Below are positions 15,470 through 23,622 of a stretch of DNA of 64,000 nucleotides, one piece after another. This DNA comes from an uncultured Kordia sp. (GTDB lineage: Bacteria > Bacteroidota > Bacteroidia > Flavobacteriales > Flavobacteriaceae): positions 555,073 through 619,072 of the forward strand of contig NZ_CANMEZ010000004.1 in NCBI RefSeq assembly GCF_947496985.1. The letters run 5' to 3'. Positions within the stretch are counted from its first letter, which is position 1. Each line of letters starts with the position of its first letter. A program made the translations under genes and the position numbers. The notes below the pieces were generated by a model that was given only the letters and a program-made list of their open reading frames with translations, had not been told where the DNA came from and searched no databases.

Positions 15470-16573
15470 TTAAACTGCTTGTTTATAAGCATTTGGAGTT
15501 TTTCCTGCAAATTGTTTAAAAACGGCATAGAATGTTGCTTTTGAGCTAAATCCCGACTCAAAAGCAATTCCTAACATGTTTAGATTGTCGTAATCAGGAT
15601 CTTTTAGAAGTCGTTTTGCTTCTTCTACACGGTAATAATTTACAAACTGATTGAAGTTTTTGTTTGTATGTTGTTTAATGAGTTGTGAAAGGTTTCGCTG
15701 TGGAATTCCGATTGCTTTTGCAACATCAGATAGTGATAAATCAGATTCTTTATATAATTTATCAATTTCCATAAGCGCAATTAGTTGTTTGCTTTCTGCA
15801 CTTGCTGCTACTTCAGAAATTGTGTCTTCTTCTAAAGGTAATTCCATTTCACTGGTTGTCACAGATATTTTTGATTGTTTCAAACCTGAAATTCCAATCC
15901 AAAAAATAAAAATTACGTTTATTGAAGATAGTATAGGATATGTATAGTCTTCAAAGAATTTTTCTTCTTGAAAGATTTCTATTATCCACAAAAAGCTAAA
16001 TACTAACATGAAATAGGCTACTTTTTTTGCCCAGTTTAAACGCTTTCCATCTGTATTAGAATAGTATTCATTTACATTCTTATTATGCTTATTTATATGT
16101 CGTATTGTCTTTATAACATAGTATACCGAATATGGGAAAGAGAGTACAATAAATATTATAAAAGATAACTCAAAGAATATATTATCTTCCAAACCAACTT
16201 TTGTCGTTGCTGGTAATAAAAAGAGTATTGTCATGCATAAAAACTCTACAATCCCTGGCAAGGTGATTATAAAGGTATCTTTTTTAGAAAACTTTGTATC
16301 AGTAATATGTCTTACATATAAGTAAAACAAAGGCATTGTCAGATAAAAAAAGTTTAGCGGCAAAAATAATAATGAAGGATATTGATCAATAATTTTCGAA
16401 TCGACCAATATAGTTTCGAGTAATTCAAAACTAAATACTATTAAGAAAGCACCAAGTAATAGTGTTGGTCTATTCTTTTTATTTTCTATTATTAAATAGA
16501 CACCTAAAAATAGTCCTTGTACTAAACCAAGAAAATCAACAAGATTTGTAATTGTATAATTGATGTTATCCAA
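15470..16573 (-). CDS. AraC family regulator with N-terminal membrane sensor
   Basis: A 367-residue protein with about seven hydrophobic helices in residues 8-232 and a cytoplasmic AraC-type double helix-turn-helix at about 260-365 (LSLSDVAKAIGIPQRNLSQLI and GIAFESGFSSKATFYAVFKQ). This 7TM-AraC arrangement is common in Flavobacteriia; the signal sensed is unknown. It is 18 bp downstream of the secreted endonuclease gene and may share its transcript. Confidence 0.85.
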   Translation of the reverse strand: MDNINYTITNLVDFLGLVQGLFLGVYLIIENKKNRPTLLLGAFLIVFSFELLETILVDSKIIDQYPSLLFLPLNFFYLTMPLFYLYVRHITDTKFSKKDTFIITLPGIVEFLCMTILFLLPATTKVGLEDNIFFELSFIIFIVLSFPYSVYYVIKTIRHINKHNKNVNEYYSNTDGKRLNWAKKVAYFMLVFSFLWIIEIFQEEKFFEDYTYPILSSINVIFIFWIGISGLKQSKISVTTSEMELPLEEDTISEVAASAESKQLIALMEIDKLYKESDLSLSDVAKAIGIPQRNLSQLIKQHTNKNFNQFVNYYRVEEAKRLLKDPDYDNLNMLGIAFESGFSSKATFYAVFKQFAGKTPNAYKQAV

Positions 16574-16591
16574 ATTGTATACAAACTATAT

Positions 16592-18547
16592 TTAATGAAT
16601 CACGATCTTTTTGGTAATTGTTTTTCCTTGAGAAATTATTCGTGAAAGATAAATACCATTTGTTAAATCTAGTGGAATTGTAGCCATTCCTGAGAATTGA
16701 CTCGTTAGTAGTTTTCGTCCATCTATAGCATAGATTTCTAATGTGGCTTCTTCTTTTATACCAAAAATAGTAATGTGCTTTTTGGCAGGATTTGGATATA
16801 TTTTAATAGTTTCTGCTGTAAATTCTTCATTTGATAATGGTTGTGCCCAAGCAACGCCCGTTTGATTTCCCCAAATATGCTCTACTAATTCTGGATGATC
16901 TATAAAAGGATTTCTGTTGAATTGCCATGTGTAAATAATATTGTTACGATTCATTTCAAAATCATCTGGCGGATCGTTTCTGTGCCAATCTAACAATGTA
17001 GCCAAATCTCCTAATTGTCCTTCTACAGCAGGAAAACCATTTTCTATAGATAAACCATTGTAACGAACAGCTAAGAAAAGTACACTTCGTGCTACATCTC
17101 CTCTAAAACTTCCAGCCGTTCCTGTTGGTCCTGTGTATTGTCCATAATGTTGATTTCCTCTTGAACTATTTTCTGGTCCATCACTAGCACGCAATGCATG
17201 CCCGTCTGAGTTTCCATGTCTTAATGAGTCTGGTCTTGTGATCCAGAATACGTCTCTTCCATCCGCAATATCATCTGCTTCAATACTTCCATATCCAGCT
17301 AATGAACGTGGAAATGTATGTTCTCTATTCCAAGCTCCTGTACTGTTTGAGCCTGATTGTTGATCTAGTTTTGCTCGCCCTTGTTCTGTATATACCAACC
17401 AAACTTGATTACTGTTTGCTGGATTTTGATCGGCTTCACGCAACATGTCATATACATCAGCATATGTTTGTGCGCGTACTGTATTTACATCAGCAATAAT
17501 AGCTTGCATTGCATTTTGTAAAGCTGCATCAGCCAACCCATCCATACTGTCATAATAACCATTTGGCGCTGTACTTGCAACCGTTCCAAATGTTGGATTT
17601 AGTGGAGTTCCAAAAGGCGCAACTGTAAAGTCATTATCCACAGCTCTAATAAGTATGTTGTTATTCAAAAAGATATACTCAATAGCTAAATTGTCTTCTA
17701 TATTGATGATTAACTCTTCATCTCCTTCATCATCTGTATCGTCTACTAACGTTATAGAAGTTGTTATTGATGTTTGTCCGGATGGAATTGTAACCATTGT
17801 ATTTCCAGTAAAGTCAGTGGCATCAAAAGTTCCGTTATCCAAAGATATAGTTAAATCTAAGTTTGAAGAAACTGGAAATTCTGTAGTAAATTCAATCGTA
17901 AACATTTCTCCTTCTCCATATTGATCTTGTGCTACATTGATAGAAATTCCGTTTAGCGCTACTCCACTTCCATCATTTAGTTGTCTTGGTGTTGGCGTTG
18001 CAGTATAGTATGATCCGTCTGTTTCGCTACGTTGAATTGAATTTGTATTGTTGTTTCCGCCTTCACTTATTTGTGTTGTAAGTCCTAATAGACCAAGTAA
18101 TCCAACATCATCAGATTCACCCGTATCATATACAATTGCATCTATTAAATTTGTTGTAGTGGCTTGTGTTCCTTGTAGAAAATCAAAACTATTGGCTTGA
18201 TAAATTGCAACGGCATCAGCTCCATTTTGAATAACATTAGAACCAATTAGTAATTGTGGAACAGGAGAAACCGTGCTACTTCCTATGAGTAATAAACCAT
18301 TCACATCAGTTACTTGTCCGTCTAAGTCTAACGCAAAATAACTACTATCATTTCCAGAAGTTGAACCATTAAAAAGCACTAGAACGTATCCGTCTAAGGC
18401 AAAGTTTGGTGTTTGAGATTTTAACTCGATGAATTCTCCTGTGTCTGTTCCAGGTGTATCACAATCAATTTCGTTTATGACAACTACCTGACTTAATGCA
18501 AATTGACTTAATAAAAACAGTGCTACTATGGGAAATATATGCTTCAT
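16592..18547 (-). CDS. Secreted endonuclease I family protein with LTD, Calx-beta and T9SS domains
   Basis: A 651-residue nuclease exported by Sec and then type IX secretion. Order: signal peptide (about 1-19), lamin-tail domain at about 22-150 (VVINEIDCDTPGTDTGEFIE), a Calx-beta domain at about 195-305 with Asp-rich calcium loops (DDTDDEGDEELI), an Endonuclease_1 catalytic domain at about 320-560 with the hallmark WNREHTFPRS His motif and RGDVARSVLFL, and a C-terminal type A sorting domain (KIYPNPAKKHITI, GIYLSRI). It should degrade extracellular nucleic acid, useful for phosphate or biofilm remodelling. Confidence 0.88.
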   Translation of the reverse strand: MKHIFPIVALFLLSQFALSQVVVINEIDCDTPGTDTGEFIELKSQTPNFALDGYVLVLFNGSTSGNDSSYFALDLDGQVTDVNGLLLIGSSTVSPVPQLLIGSNVIQNGADAVAIYQANSFDFLQGTQATTTNLIDAIVYDTGESDDVGLLGLLGLTTQISEGGNNNTNSIQRSETDGSYYTATPTPRQLNDGSGVALNGISINVAQDQYGEGEMFTIEFTTEFPVSSNLDLTISLDNGTFDATDFTGNTMVTIPSGQTSITTSITLVDDTDDEGDEELIINIEDNLAIEYIFLNNNILIRAVDNDFTVAPFGTPLNPTFGTVASTAPNGYYDSMDGLADAALQNAMQAIIADVNTVRAQTYADVYDMLREADQNPANSNQVWLVYTEQGRAKLDQQSGSNSTGAWNREHTFPRSLAGYGSIEADDIADGRDVFWITRPDSLRHGNSDGHALRASDGPENSSRGNQHYGQYTGPTGTAGSFRGDVARSVLFLAVRYNGLSIENGFPAVEGQLGDLATLLDWHRNDPPDDFEMNRNNIIYTWQFNRNPFIDHPELVEHIWGNQTGVAWAQPLSNEEFTAETIKIYPNPAKKHITIFGIKEEATLEIYAIDGRKLLTSQFSGMATIPLDLTNGIYLSRIISQGKTITKKIVIH

Positions 18548-18651
18548 TATTCTACTTTTTCCAAAAGTACAATAATCTCAGAAGTTTTTATATGTGTTTG
18601 ATTGTAAAATATGTAGACGCTTCTATTATTAACATTATGAAAACATTGGAC

Positions 18652-19650
18652 TTAAGCGCTTGTCTCCCCAATAGTAATTGTAGTATTTAACACTACATCT
18701 TTCGTTTCTTTACCTTCAGGTTTCGATTCTAAACGTTCTAAGAGCATGCGTGTAGTTTGTTTTCCTATTTCTTGCGGATGCTGATCTATATAAGAAATTT
18801 TAGGGTAACTTAAATCATTTTGCGCAGCATTTACATATCCAATTAAAGAGATTTCTTCTGAGTATTTTAATCCTCTTGTTTGTATTGCTCTATTGCAAAG
18901 TAAGGTAGCATTGATATCAGCAGCAATTAATCCGTCAACTTTTCCTTTTTTCAGGGTATTTTGTAGTGTTAATTGTAAATCGTCTAAATCTTCAAAAGCA
19001 ATTACAGTTGGACTCTCTGCTTTAGATAAGTATCCATCTTCGCGCAGGCGTCCAACAATTAATGTAGGAATGGAAGATACAAAAGCAATATTGTTACAAT
19101 TTTTACTTTCTAGATATTCATAAGCGCTTACAATACTATCATAATCATTTACATGTACAACATCAAAACCAAGTGGTTGCATGGGAATACGATCAAATAA
19201 TACTAATGGAATTCCTTTTTGTTTGATATCTATAATATGATCAAACGTTTTCTTTTTATTGGTTTCTTCTGCTATACAAATTAGAATTCCGTCAACATTT
19301 CCTCTAGAAAAATAGTCTAAACATTCTTTTTCTTTTTGAAGACTTTCATTACTAAAAAATGTAATGATATTGTATTTAGAACTGTTTGTTATTTCGTCAA
19401 TTCCTTTTAACACGGAAGCAAAGAATGGGTTTTCAATATTAGGAACTATTACTCCTATTTGCATTGTTTCTTGCTTTTGTAAACGAACCGCAATAGGATT
19501 TGGTGAATATCCTCTGAGTTTGGCAAGGTTTTTTACACGTATTTTAGTTTGCGCGCTAATTTCTTCACTATCATTTAGTGATTTTGACACAGTTGACACA
19601 GATATATTTAATTCTTTTGCTAATGATTTTAAGGAAACTACATTTTTCAT
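18652..19650 (-). CDS. LacI family transcriptional regulator
   Basis: A 332-residue DNA-binding protein with HTH at residues about 5-25 (SLKSLAKELNISVSTVSKSL) and a sugar-sensing periplasmic-binding-like domain (IGVIVPNIENPFF, LVLFDRIP, SYIDQHP). It sits immediately beyond the last gene of the glucan locus, across a terminator, in the same direction. It could add a second control layer to that locus, but no LacI-type palindrome was seen near the three glucan promoters, so its target is open. Confidence 0.88.
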   Translation of the reverse strand: MKNVVSLKSLAKELNISVSTVSKSLNDSEEISAQTKIRVKNLAKLRGYSPNPIAVRLQKQETMQIGVIVPNIENPFFASVLKGIDEITNSSKYNIITFFSNESLQKEKECLDYFSRGNVDGILICIAEETNKKKTFDHIIDIKQKGIPLVLFDRIPMQPLGFDVVHVNDYDSIVSAYEYLESKNCNNIAFVSSIPTLIVGRLREDGYLSKAESPTVIAFEDLDDLQLTLQNTLKKGKVDGLIAADINATLLCNRAIQTRGLKYSEEISLIGYVNAAQNDLSYPKISYIDQHPQEIGKQTTRMLLERLESKPEGKETKDVVLNTTITIGETSA

Positions 19651-19721
19651 TGAGTACGAGGTTTTATTATTTATATCTGAATCTGAAATGTAAAAATACT
19701 AAGTTAGACTAGTAATGCATA

Positions 19722-19755
19722 AAAAAGTGCATCTATTTTCATAGACACACTTTTT
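19722..19755 (-). terminator. Intrinsic terminator after the T9SS binding protein
   Basis: The stem AAAAAGTG/CACTTTTT with an inner TCTAT/ATAGA pairing, 20 bp beyond the stop codon at 19775. It closes the third glucan unit before the LacI gene. Confidence 0.75.
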
Positions 19756-19774
19756 ATAAGTACTATTATGTGTT

Positions 19775-21379
19775 TTAGTTTTTCACTAATTTGATACTAC
19801 TTGAACCTTTATCCGATTGAATTTTAGCAAAGTAGATTCCTGCTTTTAATGAGCTACCATCAATAGTAGCTGTAAAAGCATTTGGCGTCATCGTAGTTAC
19901 TTGTCTTCCTGAAATATCATATACTTCAATTGCATTGATTTTTACATTATCTGTTACAACATTCCATGAATCGTTTGTTGGGTTTGGATATGTCTTAAAA
20001 GAAGACGTATTGAATTCGTCAACACTTAATACTGTATTTTTGTGTAAGTAGATATTGTCATACCATACATTAGTTAAGTTTGCAGTTGTGATACCCATTT
20101 GAGCAATATCACTTCTTGTAAGATTACCAGCTACAACACCACCTATAGATGTAATTTCAATATCAACAGAAACCCAAGTATTAGCAACAATAGCTGGCAT
20201 GGTTCCAGTGTTAATATTTACTTCTAATGCTGAAGCTTCTCCGCCTCCGCCAGCAAAATCAACTAATTTTACATTGAAAACATCTCCTACTAAATCTACG
20301 TCATCTGTATAGAAATCGAAATGAATATGTGTAAAGTCTGACAAATCTTGTCTGTTTGTAGAAAAGTCAATTCCTTGACAAGGAATACCGGTATTCTTTT
20401 TAAATGTATTGTTTCCTTCTATTTGTACTTCGGAAATTGCTGCACCACACCAACCAGCATCATATGTACCCACGGTAATATTTGGATATGCATCACTATA
20501 GATTGAAACAACATCTGCAGCAGGTCTATTTGGTGGTGCTGGTGCTGCCGTAGGTGGTCCGCTTATAACAAAAGATACTGTATAAGTTTCCATTTCCATA
20601 CCATTTTGAGAAGTAACCACAACCGTTGCATCTCCTGGAATTGCTGATGCTTGTGTAATATTGGTCATTGCTCCAGCATCTGTAGGAGTAGCTGTTGTAA
20701 TTTGTGGAACTACTGTTGTCCCAGGAGCTAAATCTACTGTATAGTTAAATACTCCTGAACCGAATCCTGCTAAAGGAGCTGCATCAATTTCCAAAGCACT
20801 TAATGTTGCGTCTGAACCAGCTGCTGTTGGGTTTTTCCAAAAGTATATGTTATCAAGATAAATATCTACAGGTGTTGTACTTCCTGGTCCGTTTGCAGCA
20901 AACTTCATTTGAAAAACACTATCCCATGTCATCCCTGTAAAAGCAGATTTTGGAATATCGACACTTGTCCAAGTTCCAGATGTATAGGCTATAGAAACTA
21001 ACGTTTCTACTGTTCCTGATCCATTGTTAATTGGACTTATTTGAATATCAGTTGCTCCAGGACTTGCTGCTGTCCAAATGTCAATGTGTAAAAATTCCAT
21101 TTGAGAAGCATCAGTTGCTGTTAGTTCAGTTCCTTGGTAATTAAAATTTGGGTATGCTAATATAACTTGTCCTGTTCCTGGATCATATGAAGTGTTTACT
21201 AGTCCAGCTCCAGATTGTCCCCAAAATGGATCGTAGTTTGTTGCAATACTTGTATAGGTATCACCGTACACAGAAACTACATCTGCAGCGTCTTGCATCG
21301 GAGCAGCTGGATTTGTAGTTGGTTGAGCAAAAGCTATTGCAGATATTAATAGCATGCATAAAAATGTAATTTTTTTCAT
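19775..21379 (-). CDS. T9SS-secreted glycan-binding protein of the glucan locus
   Basis: A 534-residue secreted protein with a signal peptide (about 1-19), a first beta-sandwich module at about 28-190 starting with ADVVSVYGDTY, a cadherin-like beta domain at about 193-278 (DATLSALEIDAAPL), a second related module at about 283-445 starting with AADVVSIYSDAY, and a type A T9SS sorting domain at the end (FKTYPNPTNDSWNVV, GIYFAKI). The ADVxSIYSxxY modules recur in two other proteins of the locus and probably bind glucan. There is no catalytic signature. It forms its own transcription unit with the locus-specific promoter upstream. Enzyme activity is not excluded, but nothing supports it. Confidence 0.75.
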   Translation of the reverse strand: MKKITFLCMLLISAIAFAQPTTNPAAPMQDAADVVSVYGDTYTSIATNYDPFWGQSGAGLVNTSYDPGTGQVILAYPNFNYQGTELTATDASQMEFLHIDIWTAASPGATDIQISPINNGSGTVETLVSIAYTSGTWTSVDIPKSAFTGMTWDSVFQMKFAANGPGSTTPVDIYLDNIYFWKNPTAAGSDATLSALEIDAAPLAGFGSGVFNYTVDLAPGTTVVPQITTATPTDAGAMTNITQASAIPGDATVVVTSQNGMEMETYTVSFVISGPPTAAPAPPNRPAADVVSIYSDAYPNITVGTYDAGWCGAAISEVQIEGNNTFKKNTGIPCQGIDFSTNRQDLSDFTHIHFDFYTDDVDLVGDVFNVKLVDFAGGGGEASALEVNINTGTMPAIVANTWVSVDIEITSIGGVVAGNLTRSDIAQMGITTANLTNVWYDNIYLHKNTVLSVDEFNTSSFKTYPNPTNDSWNVVTDNVKINAIEVYDISGRQVTTMTPNAFTATIDGSSLKAGIYFAKIQSDKGSSSIKLVKN

Positions 21380-21544
21380 ATTAATTATTTTTAATTTAGG
21401 TGTTAGTGTTTAATTTTATACTCTTAATAAAATCTTTAATATTATTATTTTACTAATAAGTTTAGGGTACTCGCTTTTATACTTTCATTTAGAATACTTT
21501 ATTATCTCAACAAGATATATTTTATAATTTCATAATGGACTTTT

Positions 21545-21572
21545 ACCACTACAACAAAAAACATACAGTTAT
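21545..21572 (-). promoter_or_regulatory. Shared promoter-proximal block of the glucan locus, copy 1
   Basis: The plus-strand block CCACTACAACAAAAAACATA (21546-21565) matches the ones at 38856-38877 and 47785-47811. On the minus strand it reads TATGTTTTTTGTTGT, a near match to TAnnTTTG, so it is probably the -7 region of the 21379 gene. It lies about 175 bp before that start codon. The 350-bp gap 21380-21729 holds only this block and the operator repeats. Confidence 0.5.
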
Positions 21573-21661
21573 TAAAAAAAAATATTAAAATCAATAAGCA
21601 CAGTACTTCAAAAGTTTTTTACCTAACTGTATAACAGTGTTTTAAATAAATTTATTTTCAA

Positions 21662-21694
21662 ATATTGTAGCGATGTTGTGGTAATGTTGTGGTG
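21662..21694 (-). promoter_or_regulatory. Operator repeats, glucan regulon, copy 1
   Basis: Three tandem 11-bp units: ATATTGTAGCG (degenerate), ATGTTGTGGTA and ATGTTGTGGTG. The 11-bp period matches one helical turn, as for a multimeric activator. The same repeat lies upstream of the two other glucan units. Confidence 0.65.
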
Positions 21695-21729
21695 ATATCA
21701 ACTTCTCGATTCATCTATACAACAGGCTA

Positions 21730-22614
21730 TTAAAATTTCAATCTTTCATATCTATCCCAAAGTCCCCAATAAGCTCCAACATCTCCTTCATCTCCTACTT
21801 TCCATGATTCATCAAATGATGAAAAATAGAATATTTCAATGTCTTCTTCTTTGGACCATTTTTGCGTATTTATAAAGTATTTGATTGCGTTTACATCTGA
21901 CGGAAAAGCACCTTCAAGACTTGTTCCTTTGTTTGGCCAACCTGTTTCTGTAATAATTACTTTTTTACCGTTTCCAGCTTTTTTAGCTCTGTTATACATA
22001 TCTTTCATGTATAGTAATGCGTAATCTTGATCACAGCCTTCCCAGAAAGGATAACAGTTTGCTAAAATGATATCGCATGCTTCGGTAATTGCTGGACGTT
22101 CCGAGAATTCATAATAAGCATCAACATAGCCTACTGGGATTTCTTTTATTTGTTCTTTAGTGTAATAAATGAATTTTAATAATTCGTCTTCACTAAGATC
22201 ACCTCTGTACATTACTTCGTTTCCAACGGCAGCAATATCTACATATCCATCTTTTGCAAGTTCTATTAATCCTTCTATTTCTGCCTCATTGGTTTCAGGG
22301 TTGTTTCCTAGCCACGCGCCTACTAAGGTTTTTATTCCGAATTCTTTGGCGATTTGAGGTATAAGTTCATTTCCTTCTGTACATGAGAAAGATCGAATCC
22401 AATTGGTATACGGTCTAATAATTTCTAAACGACGTCTTATTTGCGCTTCCGATAGTGTATCACCTGGTTTTTGTCCTTCTTGATATGGACTAAAGCACAA
22501 GCCATGCATTCCTTTATGAAGTGTATTATGCCATTGTAATTTTAGATCATCTAAAGATTGACCTTCAAACTCTATAGCAGCTAATGCAAAAAATTTCTCT
22601 TTTCGTAAAGACAT
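21730..22614 (-). CDS. Cytoplasmic GH17 beta-1,3-glucanase-like enzyme, copy 3
   Basis: A 294-residue TIM-barrel glycosidase with no signal peptide or lipobox. The GH17 catalytic motifs are intact: acid/base in AAVGNEV (Glu133) and nucleophile in IITETGWP (Glu223). The N-terminal KGMHGLCFSPYQEGQ and C-terminal FYFSSFDESWK are shared with the neighbouring GH17 and with the GH17 half of the MFS fusion. It should hydrolyse or transglycosylate beta-1,3-gluco-oligosaccharides in the cytoplasm. Last gene of the ten-gene unit, 12 bp after the previous one; I see no clear terminator behind it. Confidence 0.85.
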   Translation of the reverse strand: MSLRKEKFFALAAIEFEGQSLDDLKLQWHNTLHKGMHGLCFSPYQEGQKPGDTLSEAQIRRRLEIIRPYTNWIRSFSCTEGNELIPQIAKEFGIKTLVGAWLGNNPETNEAEIEGLIELAKDGYVDIAAVGNEVMYRGDLSEDELLKFIYYTKEQIKEIPVGYVDAYYEFSERPAITEACDIILANCYPFWEGCDQDYALLYMKDMYNRAKKAGNGKKVIITETGWPNKGTSLEGAFPSDVNAIKYFINTQKWSKEEDIEIFYFSSFDESWKVGDEGDVGAYWGLWDRYERLKF

Positions 22615-22626
22615 TATTTTTATTGA

Positions 22627-23535
22627 TTAAAATTTTAGTTGTTCGTGCTTGTCCCAAAGTCCCCAATATGCACCTACATCGCCTTCGTCTCCTGTTTTCC
22701 AAGATTCATCAAATGATGAGAAGTAAAATGTTTCTATATTGGCTTTTTTAGCCCAAACTTCTGCATTTATAAAATATTTCATAGCGTTGATTTCCGAAGA
22801 TTCTGCGCCTCGTAAGCTTCCGCCTTGACTTGGCCATCCCGTTTCTGTAATAATTACTTTTTTACCTTGGGCTGCATGCGTAGCCTGACCAAACATTTGC
22901 TGCATGTGTGCTAAAGAGCCATCAATGTGGCAACCTTCCCAATATGGATAGCAATTACTCAGAATAACATCACTAATTTCTACAAGCTCTGGATGTACGG
23001 AAAACTCGTAATAAGCATCTACATACCCTACCTGCACATTCGGCAATGCTTCTTTTACTCTTCTTATATATTCTAGTAATTCTTCAAGTGTTAGATCATT
23101 TCTATACAATACTTCGTTTCCTACCGCTGCAATATCAATAACACCTTCTTTTCCTAGTTGTATTAGTGCTTCAATTTCTTTTTCATTGTCGTCTTTATCA
23201 TCTCCTAACCAAGCACCTACCATAGTTTTCATTCCATGCTTTTTTGCAAAACGCGGAATGTGTTCATTTCCTTCTATACAAGAGAAAGAACGTACCCATT
23301 TAGAATAAGGTTTTAAAATTTTTATTCTACGTTCTACTTGTTCTTCACTTATAGTATCGCCTGGCTCTTGTCCGTCTTCATACATACTAAAACAGATACC
23401 ATGCATACCTTTTTTGAGTGTGGCTCTCCAAAGCTTTTTTAAATCTTCAATGGAATATTTTTCGAAATCTATTCCTGAATGTTCTGTGAAGTTTACACCT
23501 TCGTATAAACGATATTCTTCGTCTCTATATGACAT
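22627..23535 (-). CDS. Cytoplasmic GH17 beta-1,3-glucanase-like enzyme, copy 2
   Basis: A 302-residue GH17 enzyme without export signal. Acid/base is Glu141 in AAVGNEVLY and the nucleophile Glu231 in IITETGWPS. It has a longer N-terminal tail than copy 3 (MSYRDEEYRLYEGVNF). It is 87 bp downstream of the MFS-GH17 fusion gene. The three related enzymes may differ in chain-length preference, one with beta-1,3 and another with mixed or side-chain activity, but the sequence alone does not say. Confidence 0.85.
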   Translation of the reverse strand: MSYRDEEYRLYEGVNFTEHSGIDFEKYSIEDLKKLWRATLKKGMHGICFSMYEDGQEPGDTISEEQVERRIKILKPYSKWVRSFSCIEGNEHIPRFAKKHGMKTMVGAWLGDDKDDNEKEIEALIQLGKEGVIDIAAVGNEVLYRNDLTLEELLEYIRRVKEALPNVQVGYVDAYYEFSVHPELVEISDVILSNCYPYWEGCHIDGSLAHMQQMFGQATHAAQGKKVIITETGWPSQGGSLRGAESSEINAMKYFINAEVWAKKANIETFYFSSFDESWKTGDEGDVGAYWGLWDKHEQLKF

Positions 23536-23622
23536 TTTTTAGTGCTATTCTATGTTAATTTATATTTCTCCTTTAAACCCTATTCTTTGTAATACTAGTT
23601 GTTGATTTTATATTGTATTTCT